Shown here: positions 1-10,177 of the stretch, in pieces
Position numbering within the stretch: the first letter of the stretch is position 1
Layout of the letters: each line of letters opens with the position of its first letter
DNA from: Sycon ciliatum
Lineage: Eukaryota > Porifera > Calcarea > Leucosolenida > Sycettidae
Length of the DNA: 64,000 bases
Direction of reading: 5' to 3'
Assembly: GCF_964019385.1 (NCBI RefSeq)
Contig: NC_088645.1
Span: 21,457,158 to 21,521,157, forward strand
Translations under genes and position numbers: made by a program
The notes under the pieces: model-generated
Told to the model about the DNA's origin: nothing
The model's database searches: none
Seen by the model: only the letters and a program-made list of their open reading frames with translations

Positions 1-281
1 TGTTCGAAACCACGAGCACGCAAAGGACTGCTGGGGAAAGGCTTCTAATGTTCAGATTGCCATGTATAATTATAGTGCAAACGTCAGACAACAAAAATGA
101 GATTCATGAATGATGGTCGTGCTGCTGGTAATGCGCACACGAAAATGAGGGTGCCAATAGTCGAAAAGGCGAATGGCCGTGTCAGCATGCAGTTCAGGGT
201 GGTGCTTAGCAAGTAAAGGGGGGGGGGGGAGATGTGTCCTGGCGCGGTGCATGTACGCTTGGTTGTTGGGACCTTGTTCTA

Positions 282-360
282 CAGTGCTGGCCACTGAAAT
301 CCGACCCCCCGGGCGGCGCAGCGCGCCGCCAAGGGAGTCGGATTTCAGTTGCCAGCACTG
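282..360. repeat. Short hairpin MITE, TA target duplication
   Basis: The two ends are inverted copies (CAGTGCTGG... / ...CCAGCACTG) continuing through an ACTGAAATCCGAC-type arm of about 30 bp around a GC-rich centre. TA lies directly outside both ends (280-281 and 361-362), as in Tc1/mariner-type elements. It is far too short to encode a transposase, so it is non-autonomous. Confidence 0.7.
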
Positions 361-389
361 TACATGTACTTCTAGTTATGCGCGCACCG

Positions 390-419
390 CACTTCAGCAC
401 TTCAGCACTTCAGCACTTA
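390..419. repeat. 8-bp tandem repeat (CACTTCAG)n
   Basis: About 3.5 head-to-tail copies of CACTTCAG are visible. No gene is seen between position 1 and the tetraspan gene apart from this and the adjacent hairpin element. Confidence 0.8.
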
Positions 420-601
420 GTTCTAGTCATGTTACGATAAACACGGTTAAATCAGCTAGTAACTTCAGTTGAATATGAATAGTCATACCTTTGCTAGCGG
501 CAATATAAAGAGATGCAACTACTGACTTGGAGAGAGGTCGAGCTCAAGATGCAAGACAAGAATCACGATAAAAACAAAGTCGCCAAATGGAGCTAGTGGA
601 C

Positions 602-1207
602 TCAAATGACAAGAGCTCGTGTTCGCTTTGCCTCTTTCGGTTTCTCGGCGGCCTGCTCCTCCTGCTTCTGCGTGCACTTCGCCACCCCCATGACGAGCGC
701 TGTCATCATGGAGGCAACAGCAACGCACAGAGACAAGTAGAAGCCGCGGCCGTACTCGAGTCCGCTGGTGTTGAGCTTCGGGATAGTAGCGATCTGCTGC
801 TCCAGTAGTCTGCGTGTGAAGAACTTTCGCTCGATCACGAACGTAGAGACCAGAGCAATGGTGGAAACTCCACCCAGACAGCTGAAGGTGAATGCGGGTA
901 CTTGAAACGACGGGACGAAGATTGCACAGAACGTCATAATCGATGCAATGAAAGCGAACCCTATGCTGGAGACGCCCAGTATTTTCAGTTCCCACAGACC
1001 CGATATATCGTGGCAGACGTCGTTATTGATGCAGAACTTCCACAGTCCCACGTCGAGAGTATCGTTCAGTGGCCGTACAATGGACGTAGGACCCTCGCTG
1101 TGCAGCCAGGTCTGATCGAAGTGCATGAAAAAGCCTGTTACGATGGCGGTCACCAGCAGGATTGTGCTGATGACGGCCAGAATGCGGCCGGGGGCACTGA
1201 CTGCCAT
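602..1207 (-). CDS. Claudin/PMP22-like four-transmembrane protein, 201 aa
   Basis: A single uninterrupted reading frame encodes a small tetraspan protein. Hydrophobic segments lie at about residues 8-28, 78-98, 104-125 and 152-174. The first extracellular loop carries GLWKFC followed by a second Cys (C-I-N-N-D-V-C), which matches the W-GLW-C-C signature of the claudin/PMP22/EMP superfamily. The cytoplasmic tail is charged and ends L-V-I, which would suit a class II PDZ ligand. By family, it should sit in the plasma membrane at cell contacts or act as a channel accessory subunit. It cannot be placed in one subfamily (claudin, clarin, TMEM or EMP) from the motif alone. The ATG at 1207 begins the first hydrophobic helix after seven residues, as usual for the fold. 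No intron is needed; a retrocopy is possible but the frame is intact. Confidence 0.75.
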   Translation of the reverse strand: MAVSAPGRILAVISTILLVTAIVTGFFMHFDQTWLHSEGPTSIVRPLNDTLDVGLWKFCINNDVCHDISGLWELKILGVSSIGFAFIASIMTFCAIFVPSFQVPAFTFSCLGGVSTIALVSTFVIERKFFTRRLLEQQIATIPKLNTSGLEYGRGFYLSLCVAVASMMTALVMGVAKCTQKQEEQAAEKPKEAKRTRALVI

Positions 1208-1893
1208 TGTCGCTCTCCCGGAATCACAGCAGCTAGACGATTCCCAAGTGCACTTACGTCAGGGTATCTGTTCCGCTTCCTTGTCTGAGCGTGTCCAGAT
1301 ATCCGCGGCGGGCGGGGGTGTAGCCAAGAACGTGGAAGACCTTGGTGAAAGTGGGATGCACTCTGAACACGAACCGATACAATGCTCCTTGAGTGCTAGT
1401 GACCGTCGGGTGGCTACAACGCCTTCAGAGAAGCGATATTCGAAAAAGCCGGGGGGAATGTCTTTCGTTGTAGTCCTGTACTGTAGTAATGTGGTGACTG
1501 AAGTCGAGAAGAGGGCGCTACGGCAGTATTCGCTAGCCTAGGCTATGGTCAGATCCAATCCTACAACGTCCGTATGCTGTAGGGTACGGTAAAGGCTAGC
1601 CTAGTGCCTTGCGCACATACGACGGCATACTCAGCGTGTAGTCGCATGTGGCCAAATCAGTTCACAGCGTCAGAAGCCGGAAAAAGCGCAAAATTATACC
1701 AAAAACAGTGCGAATTGAGGAAAGGTCTTCGGACGAAGAGAAACATGCACGAAGATACAGAAAATTAACAATAAAATCAGTGCTGGCCCAGCTGGGAAGC
1801 TACATTTCAAAGTTTGTAGAGAACGTTCAAACTACATGTACATGTACAAAATCAAATGCATCATAACAATTTTTGAAAGGATTGGGAGAACTT
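1208..1893. other. No gene or repeat recognised
   Basis: This is the upstream flank of the minus-strand tetraspan gene. Any promoter would lie here, but I see no TATA box, initiator or repeat I can support. Confidence 0.5.
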
Positions 1894-2207
1894 CAAATTC
1901 AAAGGATCAGGGAAGTGAACTGCCTGAAAAGAGAAAAAATCGCCACACCCACCAGGACCCGAACCCGGGACCTTGCTTGTCATGAGCAATGCTGTAACCG
2001 CTGAGCTACATGTATGGGGTCGACCAGGCTGAACCTAATAGGTGCTGGCACTTTTTTTTCCTCCAAAGGCAGCGCACAACACGTGCCGCACATACTGATG
2101 GCACTTGGGTCTTTTTCCCTCCCCCAGGGGCCCCTGGTGCCTGGTGGGTCTGGCGATTTTTTCTCTTTTCAGCCAGTTCACTTCCCCGACTGATCCTTTG
2201 AATCATA
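1894..2207. repeat. Two tRNA-derived SINE copies in inverted orientation
   Basis: The left copy reads on the minus strand and has a tRNA-like head: an A-box-like TAGCTCAGCGGTTACAGC, a 5-bp anticodon-type stem (TTGCT/AGCAA) and a B-box-like GGGTTCGGGTCC. It ends in a GATTTTTTCTCTTTTCAG-type tail. The right copy (about 2125-2207) carries the same tail on the plus strand, so the outer ends are inverted repeats. Position 33 of the anticodon loop is A rather than U and the acceptor stem has a mismatch, so this is a SINE or pseudogene rather than a working tRNA. Confidence 0.6.
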
Positions 2208-2407
2208 ATAATATTATTAGGGAGTCGCATACTTCGAAGTACATAATTATAGTACATGATGCTAGTTCCTGAAATCCGTTAATTTGATCAGTGGGGGGGG
2301 GGGGCAAGTTCAATGTCCCTACGGAAAGTAGGAAATGGTGTTCACTGTTGGAATTCATTGCTGGCCTGGACAAGACATATTATGCCTTTGCTTCTGAGGT
2401 TGGGAAT

Positions 2408-2836
2408 ACTGTAATTTCACAAATTTTCGGTGCGTCTGTTTCATACCTAAAATTTCAATACACCGAACAAACACTAACACACATAAACCAATAGGGAACT
2501 GGTTCTCTGTACCGAACATTTCTGTTCACCTAACCTAGCCTGTTGCCCTCATACCGAAAATATTTAGCACCGAAAATTTCTGAAATTAGAGTACTCTAAT
2601 TTCTGAAATTAGAGTACATGTACTCTAATTTCAGAAATTTTCGGTGCTAAATATTTTCGGTATGAGGGCAACAGGCTAGGTTAGGTGAACAGAAATGTTC
2701 GGTACAGAGAACCAGTTCCCTATTGGTTTATGTGTGTTAGTGTTTGTTCGGTGTATTGAAATTTTAGGTATGAAACAGACGCACCGAAAGTACCGAAAAT
2801 AAAAGTACACCGAAAATTTCTGAAATTACAGTATTT
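2408..2836. mobile_element. Fold-back element with near-identical arms of about 200 bp
   Basis: Almost the whole element is one long inverted repeat. The left arm (CTGTAATTTCACAAATTTTC ...) is mirrored by the right arm, which ends ...GAAATTACAG, and the arms meet at about 2610. The arms appear nearly identical, suggesting a young copy. TA flanks both ends. It shares the CTGTAA-type end with the elements at 27.3 and 62.0 kb. A one-armed relative lies at 52.15-52.57 kb. Confidence 0.8.
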
Positions 2837-3580
2837 GCGGGAACGATCAAAGGGGCCACGAAGAACAACATGCTAACATTTAGTTTCACGTGTCACAGCG
2901 AATGATAAGTAAGTCTTAGCTAGCTACGCTTGGCACGGGGGGACGGCAAAAAAACCCTGGTACCCTTGGCATAACGGCCCTGCCGGGCTCCAGACGCACT
3001 GAGCACCATGAGGAGGAGGCAGGAAGCGTACCCCATGTCAAGTAAGCGCTCGTCCTAAGCAAGCGCAGCGTTTCTCCTGGTCATCCTGGGGCATGCGATA
3101 GGCGGGAGTAGTGGGCGAGGATCATTGAAGGTCATGCACAAATAAGGTCCAGCGGATAATGATCCAAAAACTACCTTGTACTGCTGATTCAATGCTTCAG
3201 CAAGGGCTATAACGCTCTTGGTTTCGTGCAAAAAGGGAGAAAGGCTGCACATTGTACCGGTAAACTTCCAGGAAAGGATGCACATAGTCAATCTGCCTTT
3301 GAAGCTTCCGCAATAATATTATCTCTCACCAGCTCCACCGCCTCTTAGTACTAGGAGTACAAGACAGGATCACTTCTCCAGTGGCAGTGGCTGCTCTCCG
3401 TTGCAACTTTGACGCAGGGCCGCGGGTGGCTGAATGAGGACTTTCATGAGAACATTGTCCCAAGCTGGATATTCCCGTCAATATAATATACAATACAGTC
3501 ATGTACATGTGCTGCATGTATGTCTTATTTGGTGTTATTTCTCACGGCAGGGCACACAGGCTGTTTTCGGTAGTCCTTCT
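2837..3580. other. No gene recognised
   Basis: Only short frames without family features are seen on either strand. Confidence 0.4.
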
Positions 3581-3705
3581 CTCTAGGCCTTTGCGGATTA
3601 TGCCGGCAGAAAATTGGCAGAATTCGGTACTTTTTCTGGTAAGTTTCATGCATGTTTGGTATGTGGATAAAGAAATGGAACAGAATTCGAGGAATAGATG
3701 ACTTG
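3580..3705 (+). repeat. Fragment of a dispersed MITE family (GCCGGCAG type)
   Basis: The segment begins TAGGCCTTTGCGGATTATGC and continues GCCGGCAGAAAATTGGCAGA. The same sequence recurs at about 35125-35325 (inverted) and 57440-57670, with the opposite half at 6120-6205. A related terminus bounds the insert at about 50004-50429. This copy is truncated on its right. Confidence 0.7.
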
Positions 3706-3709
3706 CACA

Positions 3710-4560
3710 AAGATCCGAGCCGCGAGTGAGACGGGGCAAGTGCACCCTGTGCACCCAGGCTACACTGCGGGCACCCTACACGCGTCTGTAGTGTACTTTT
3801 TTTGTCAGCATGAATGAACGGTGCACGGCATGTACATGTACATGATCAGTACCGTCACTGTCTTCAGCAGCTCATGCGGAGTCATGTGCACTTGTAGGTT
3901 AGTGGAAGTACATGACTGTATATTGTGTGAAGAGAAGCAAGGCGTCCAAACCAACCCAAAAATACTCTTGCCTTATTCTTCGGTGAAATAGTTATAAAAA
4001 ATTGTCTTACTAAACAACAGTGAGCATAGAAGCAACCTCGATGCACCCAATAATATGGCATCCAGGGACAGCACGTGTTGCACGAGGATCCCAAGAACAC
4101 GTCAAGTTCCATGCTACCCGCCGCCATCAAAAGAACGAAAGGATAACTGTGCTAGCCTAGTTCATATTCAATGTAACGCTAACGGTACGGGATATAGGAG
4201 CCTGTTGGGAAGGTGTGGGTGAGCTGTAAAATCTTGTACGGTTCACACAGCACAACATACATGCAGCAGTTATTGCGACGGTTAACGTCGATGGACGAGA
4301 GTCATGAAGCACAGTCCATAGGGGTTGACGTTTCTGGGCTTCCTTTCCGAAAGGAAAGTTTTATTTCTTCTCAAATAAAGCAGAATCATGCTGATTATAC
4401 CAGTCTGTTATGAAGACAAAGAAGCAGCCATGGACATTGTGCCATACTAAAGGAACGACAGGTAAAAGATAAAGCACTTCATCTGAAAACTCAAGGACTA
4501 TCCATAAATACAGCAAATGATAATCCTAGCCTGGTAATGTCCAACTCCGTCATGTGAGCC
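3710..4560. other. No gene recognised
   Basis: I see neither a convincing exon nor a repeat shared with the rest of the window. Confidence 0.35.
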
Positions 4561-4569
4561 ATTCGGTGA

Positions 4570-5942
4570 GTTATCATGGGAAGCATAATGTTTGAAATGC
4601 TGAAATTTGAGCAGCTGCAGTTGTGTTCGTCGCCACACAATGCCATCGCCAGTTCACATTCGAAATGTAGCCATTTTTACGCTTGTGTCCCTGTACACGG
4701 CATAGAAGGCTGAACAGATTCAACTCTTCCATCGCTTCTTGATCTGTACAGTAGTGCGGTTGCGTTCCCGGTCCTGACACATCCGTCTCCGCTGAACCAG
4801 CATCATGAGCACTCCAATGGTTCCCGCCGCTCCTTCCGTATCGTCCCAGCGCGCCCCGTCAAAATGTGAATTACTGTAGGAAACGGAGCCAGTGTATGAT
4901 GAAGGCGAATGCACTGTTTGATGATGCTCCAACAAATCCTTTCACCGTTGTATGGAATTTGTAAGAAGAGTAGTGGCTCAACTGTAGGTCCAACGCAGAA
5001 GGTACCTCACAGCGCAGTTCGGTTACGTCCACAATAATGAACATACTCAGCAGACTGTGATGTGTATCAGACACACTCTGGCATTATTTGTTCCACATTC
5101 TCCCAGGAGATAACATGTAGTTCAATCATGTCTTCAGTACATGGCGTACTGTTGCCTCGTTGCAACTAAACAGGTATGCAAGTTACTTTCCCATGAAACC
5201 CAGCCGGAGCCGCATCGTCGTCATTACCAGCTAATCATGGGGAGGTATAATGTGACTTTCCACCACTTCCTGATTGAATCATAGTTTGCGAGCCTGCGCC
5301 AAACTGCTTTCTCACTAGAGCCAGGCATTGGATACATATGGCTTCAGTAAGGTTTACAATGCTATGTCTCTGGCCTAAGTCCAAGTCTAGATACAGCTGC
5401 TCAGAGTCAGGGCTGAAGAAGTGTTCATATCGGAACAAGTGAGACTTCAACAGTAGCTAGTACACATCAGGCCTGAGGACTTCGCAGCGTTTCTCCAGCA
5501 CACTTCAACGGTTCTCTCCTTTAACTCAGATACTACTTGAAGTACTACTAAAGGCCATCTGGCTCTCACACTCAGTCCTTCCACCCCTCATTTTCGTGGT
5601 TTGGGCTTCCACTCGTGACTCGGCAGGTTCCTGGCCTCTCCGCAGTCTGTCCTCAGGAGAGGGTCGCTCTGGAGCTAGTGCAGCCGAATCAAAGGGAATC
5701 GAGTTCTTTCTGAGAAGTCCACAAACTTTCGTTGTGCTTGACTTCGCTTCCACTGCGGGAAAGTAGTCACACTTCAGGACCACGACGTGCTTGTTGCAGC
5801 CTACACCAATGATACTAAAATAAAATTCCCTCATTTTTTCTGCCTCCCGGCCGGCCGGCTCGGAAAGGAACGTATGGAATGGGAGCCTCAGTTCCATCTC
5901 TCGTCTGCTAGTGCATTCAAGAGCGTAGCAGCGCTTCGGCAT
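4570..5942 (-). pseudogene. Decayed THAP plus DDE_Tnp_4-type transposase
   Basis: The 5' frame (5942-5526) starts MPKRCYALEC and has the THAP-like C-x4-C at the start, then C-N-K-H (the C-x2-H pair) and a downstream S-I-P-F resembling the A-V-P-T-[IL]-F end of THAP domains. Further along the same strand, a frame at about 5074-4871 contains I-I-V-D-V-T-E-L followed by S-S-Y-K-F-H-T-T-V-K-G-F-V-G. This closely resembles the catalytic DCTE ... YS.YK.HNT.K.LVG block of DDE_Tnp_4 (Harbinger/ISL2EU-like) transposases. A Y-T-G-S-V-S follows in another frame near 4890. Stops and frame changes separate the pieces, so this is a dead copy. THAP plus DDE_4 fusions are known in animal transposons; the assignment here rests on motif recall. 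Confidence 0.6.
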
Positions 5943-6119
5943 GACGATACAAGCCGAATCAAAACAACTCTACTCTCTAGCCAAAAAAACTAGCTCAGTG
6001 TTCGTCAGGCAAAAAGCGAAACTTCGAAAGTCACGAACTCAAAAGGTGGGAAAGTCAGAGTCAGAAGGTCCACTTGCCCCGTCTCGAACCCAGAAAATCT
6101 TTGTGCAAGTCATCTATTG

Positions 6120-6205
6120 CCCGCCATAAGGTTTGTATGGTTCTGCCAATTTCACTGCTCAAGTTTCGAGCAGAATCTGCCACCTTTTCGAGCATTATCC
6201 GCCAA
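6120..6205 (+). repeat. Right-hand fragment of the GCCGGCAG MITE family
   Basis: The stretch from GCCCGCCATAAGGTTTGTAT through TCTGCCACCTTTTCGAGC matches, in inverse orientation, the left half of the fuller copy at about 35125-35325. It stops at the TA where the next element starts. Confidence 0.65.
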
Positions 6206-7182
6206 TAGAGAGGTTAAGTTACACGTTTTTTGCCCTTTTTCAAAACGCGGTGCAAATCTCACGTTACGTGTAATTTTTAGAGGTTAACCCTTTAAGAGCC
6301 ACAGGAAAATTTCAAAATTCTGCATTTTTTCGTGTTCCTTGGATCATAGCTTCAGTTCTACTCACTCAATCCTCACAATCTAGGGCTTCCTGGAAAGGTC
6401 TCCGCGAGAGGAAGAGAATGAGGTCGATCATGATCGCCAGCACACCGTCTATCCAGCGCTAGATCGCAGCGACAGTACGAAAAATGCCCCAAATGCGTCC
6501 AATTGCGTCCCGCTCCAGATATTTCATTTTGCTCGATCGTGGAGTTCCAATTTTTTCGCTGTGTACTCTTGACAATATCAACAGTGAAACCCGTGCAAAT
6601 TCGAGTAAACCAGCGTGACGAAAAGTCTCAAAATTCTCAATACTAAAGTCGCACTGCGCGCTTTTGAAATTGCCGCGATCGCGGCTCAACTTACGAGTGA
6701 TTTATCTCAGGAACCGTAGCTCGCAGCGCTTCGCGGATTGTTTCTCCCGACAGGTGAGAGTTTTCTCTTCGCCCTGGATATTACGATCACTGGATTTGAG
6801 CGAGATTGGACTGAGTTACGATCTTTTGAAGTTTTGCATTTGAATGCGTCGTTTACGACGCATTCAAGTATGGGGCGGCTCTTAAAGGGTTAAGTTACAC
6901 GTGCGACGTGACGTGAAATTTTGCCTGGCAGGATTCGGGTTTAGTTCGCACAAATATCAAATCTTCCAACAAACTCGATAAAACTCGATAAAATTCCGGA
7001 AACTCACACAAATTCGGTCGGAATAACCAAGCGAAACTTCCAAAGACTCACGTCATGAACTTACGTGCGGGACAGTCAACTCACGTAAAACACGTCAAAT
7101 TTTACGTGAGTTTTTTCACTTTTGTCGTTTTGACGTAAAAGTTCACGGACGTAAGACTTTTACGTGAAACTTAACCTCTCTA
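6206..7182. mobile_element. TA-flanked non-autonomous DNA element, interrupted by a TTAA element
   Basis: The ends GAGAGGTTAAGTTACACG and CGTGAAACTTAACCTCTC are inverted repeats with TA outside each. Without the nested 602-bp insertion it would be about 375 bp. The interior has repeated ACGTGAAA/TTTACGTGA motifs. No coding capacity is seen. Confidence 0.75.
6288..6889. mobile_element. piggyBac-type MITE (TTAA site, CCCTTTA ends), nested
   Basis: TTAA lies at both boundaries (6284-6287 and 6890-6893). The ends are CCCTTTAAGAGCC and GGCTCTTAAAGGG. A CCC start with TTAA duplication is the hallmark of piggyBac. It sits inside the TTAA of the host element's own AGAGGTTAAG terminus. No transposase is seen. 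Confidence 0.85.
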
Positions 7183-7287
7183 ATGCCTACTTCTCTCTCT
7201 CTTTCTATCTGTCTTGTCTTACTCTTTTTTTCTTTGTCAGCTTTCTACTCCTGGTGGTTACTGAGTCACGATGTGGTTTTCAAGTAA

Positions 7288-8168
7288 GGGCCTGTCCACA
7301 CTAGGTAATAAAAACGGCGTGCCGTTTCCGAGTACGTGACGTACACGCGGTGCGCTGTCCACACTTCGCTCTGTCACCTGTTCATTTTTGTCCGTGGATG
7401 CACTACTGCCACTGGAAGACACACAAGTGACTTGTAGTTGTAGCGTGTAGACCAGGCAAGCACTCCCTGGCTTGGTCTTGACCTACCCAGCTAGCTACAA
7501 AACGAGTGGCGGCCCTGCGATGGCAGTACTGACGCCGAGCGCAAGGAACATCACCCTGAACTCTGTTCCAGGTACGGAAATTTGGCCACACTCTCGCGGC
7601 AGCGCAGCGCCACGGTCGAGGCCCGCATCGCTTGATGAACTACTAGTAATGGTTGTGGCCGCCGTGTATTTCCAGTAAAAGTCCCTGGCTTTGGCCTTCA
7701 GGCCGTCAATTTCGTTCATCACAACTAAACAGGGTTCTACTTCCTATCCAACCAGTTTCAAATGCTCGCTCGTCAGTGAATTATCTCTCTCTCTCTCTCT
7801 ACTACACCTTCCTCTTCACCAGACCCCGGGATTTCTCTGCATGTCCAGCCACGACTGTATCAATGTCGCCTCAGAGTCGTAGCTGAAACGGACGTGTGGC
7901 ATTATGAAAACGGCAAAGCAAAAACAAGCTGCAGCAGCTGGAAACAGCAAGAAAAAGTGCGATCCGAAAACTCCACCGATCGACTCTCACACAACAAACA
8001 CTGCGAAAACGGCACGTAGATGAGAAACGTGCTTTGTACAGGGGTCCTCGACTCACGTTCCGCGTGAATCCCACGTTCCCCGTTATCGGCCATTTTTCGT
8101 CACTCACCTTGGCAACAAGCATGTTTACGGCGTGTTTACGTGGTTTTCTACCTAGTCTGGACAGGCCC
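7288..8168. mobile_element. PIF/Harbinger-like MITE, 3-bp TAA duplication
   Basis: The ends GGGCCTGTCCACACTAGGTA and TACCTAGTCTGGACAGGCCC are inverted repeats of about 20 bp, flanked by TAA (7285-7287 and 8169-8171). A 3-bp TWA duplication with GG-starting ends is typical of PIF/Harbinger. The 881-bp interior shows no transposase frame. Confidence 0.75.
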
Positions 8169-8205
8169 TAAGGAAAAAAACTACAACAGGGAAATACAGT
8201 AACAT

Positions 8206-8747
8206 GATCAAAGGGCTAGTCCACACACGTGACTGTGATCAAAGGGCTGGTCCACACACGTGACTGTGATCAAAGGGCTGGTCCACACACGTGACTGCGA
8301 TCAAAGGGCTGGTCCACACACGTCACTGCGATCAAAGGGCTGGTCCACACACGTGACTGCGATCAAAGGGCTGGTCCACACACGTGACTGTGATCAAAGG
8401 GCTGGTCCACACACGTGACTGCGATCAAAGGGCTGGTCCACACACGTGACTGCGATCAAAGGGCTGGTCCACACACGTGACTGCGATCAAAGGGCTGGTC
8501 CACACACGTGACTGCGATCAAAGGGCTGGTCCACACACGTGACTGCGATCAAAGGGCTGGTCCACACACGTGACTGTGATCAAAGGGCTGGTCCACACAC
8601 GTGACTGTGATCAAAGGGCTGGTCCACACACGTGACTGCGATCAAAGGGCTGGTCCACACACGTGACTGCGATCAAAGGGCTGGTCCACACACGTGACTG
8701 CGATCAAAGGGCTGGTCCACAGTCCACAGTCCACACACGTGACTGTG
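8206..8747. repeat. 31-bp tandem satellite, about 17 copies
   Basis: The unit is GATCAAAGGGCTGGTCCACA plus CACGTGACTG(T/C), repeated head-to-tail with very few differences (T/C at the last position, an AG for GG in the first unit). The last unit is disrupted by a triplication of CCACAGT. There are no unique spacers, so it is not CRISPR-like. Confidence 0.95.
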
Positions 8748-8832
8748 TTTGCAAGACTAAGAGGTGCTCATTGATTTGCCAGCAGCGTAATGGCCGCTGC
8801 ATGGTGATGATTGTGATGATTATGCTCTGGAT

Positions 8833-8870
8833 CAGGGAGTCGTAAAATACCGGTATTTTACGACTCCCTG
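8833..8870. repeat. 38-bp perfect palindrome of the GGGAGTCG family
   Basis: CAGGGAGTCGTAAAATACC is followed by its exact reverse complement. Similar short palindromes or half-palindromes with GGGAGTCG occur at 33441-33466, about 46262-46300 and about 48048-48085. Termination or cruciform roles are possible, but the dispersal suggests tiny mobile elements. Confidence 0.8.
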
Positions 8871-9350
8871 CTGATATCTGCCCTTCGCCTCAGCGTCTCA
8901 GAGTCAGACTAGCAATGATAGCAGTACACCGTAGCCATGATGGTGAAAGCACGATTTAAAAACTGAATATAATTATCATGGTTTTCATTTGTATTGGACT
9001 CGTTCTCTACACTTGCGATAATTTAGCGGCAATTCTAACGTTGTAGCGTTGTTCTCTTGTAATTTAGTGGAACCTGTATTGAGTAACTGAGTTTTATGTT
9101 TCGTTACATTGTCGTCAGATCTCCTGTGTACCGGTTTTGTGGCACAATGATTATAGCCATTATATTTGGTCGTCTCCATTCTTGTGCAATCATGCATATG
9201 TAGGTTGGTTCTCTTCATGTTATTGTGGCCAATTTCATAGATGTTGGTTGCCTTGTTGCTTTCTCTCCCCTCTCCTCTCACCCAAGCCATTCTGCATAAG
9301 CGAAGCTGTGGACGCAGCATACTGCTGCTACACTTCAACGCGGGAATGCG
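8871..9350. other. No gene recognised
   Basis: There is low-complexity AT-rich sequence near the right edge that merges into the 3' tail of the LINE. Confidence 0.4.
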
Positions 9351-9380
9351 TATAATAATAAATAATAATTATAATAATTA

Positions 9381-9753
9381 GGCCAAACTAAAGAAGGTGT
9401 GTGGTTCGACTAACATGGACATTTTTTTTACGGGCGGGCGGGCGGATTTTTTTTTTTTTAATAATATATTTTTAGTACATGTAAATACACTGTATACGCG
9501 TATCGAGTAGACTCTACTACCAGCACAAGGCAGCAGTCGTACCACTCACTGCACTGCACTGCAGTACAACTACAAGTCAAGTCCAAAAGGAGCCGCCTGC
9601 GTCCGCAGACTCACGCCGCACAGCACGTAGACGTGGACGTGTTCAGTCCACGTACGTCAGTCACACGACAGCCCGCCGAAAAAAAGTTACGGTCGGGCTG
9701 AAATTGTACGGTCGGTCGGGTGAGTCGAACCACACACCTTCTTTAGTTTGGCC
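9381..9753. mobile_element. MITE with 30-bp inverted ends and TTA duplication
   Basis: The ends GGCCAAACTAAAGAAGGTGT... and its reverse complement are near-perfect for about 30 bp and are flanked by TTA (9378-9380 and 9754-9756). This suggests PIF/Harbinger. It is inserted in the AT-rich tail of the LINE. Confidence 0.85.
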
Positions 9754-10177
9754 TTATCTCTAATAATATCTTTATTAGGATGACCCAGAGGCTTGTCGCC
9801 TATCAATGAGTTCACCGCTTTGAAGGGTGTATTTGTACATGTATGAGCTAAAGTGAAAGTAGAATATTATTATTATACGCACGTCCGCGTTTACGTCAAC
9901 AGTAAGTCCACGTATTCGCATGTGCCAGAAGACAGGCAGAGTGGGCAGGGAGGAAAACAAAAATAAATAAAAGTAAAAAATAAATGTAAGACAGCAGGCG
10001 ATAGGCACATATTAACTCATGTTCGATGACAGGTGCTCAATGCACGGGATCTATTCGAAAGATCAAAAAATAAAACAAGAATAACAGACAACGACGATAG
10101 GTTTGTAACTCCTGGTCGATGGTAAGTGCTAAATGCACGGGATCTGTACAACAGGTACAATGCCTCTGTCCCATCCG

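Noticed and set aside
8206-8747. CRISPR-like array of 31-bp repeats
   Set aside because: There are no spacers and the genome is eukaryotic; it is a head-to-tail satellite.
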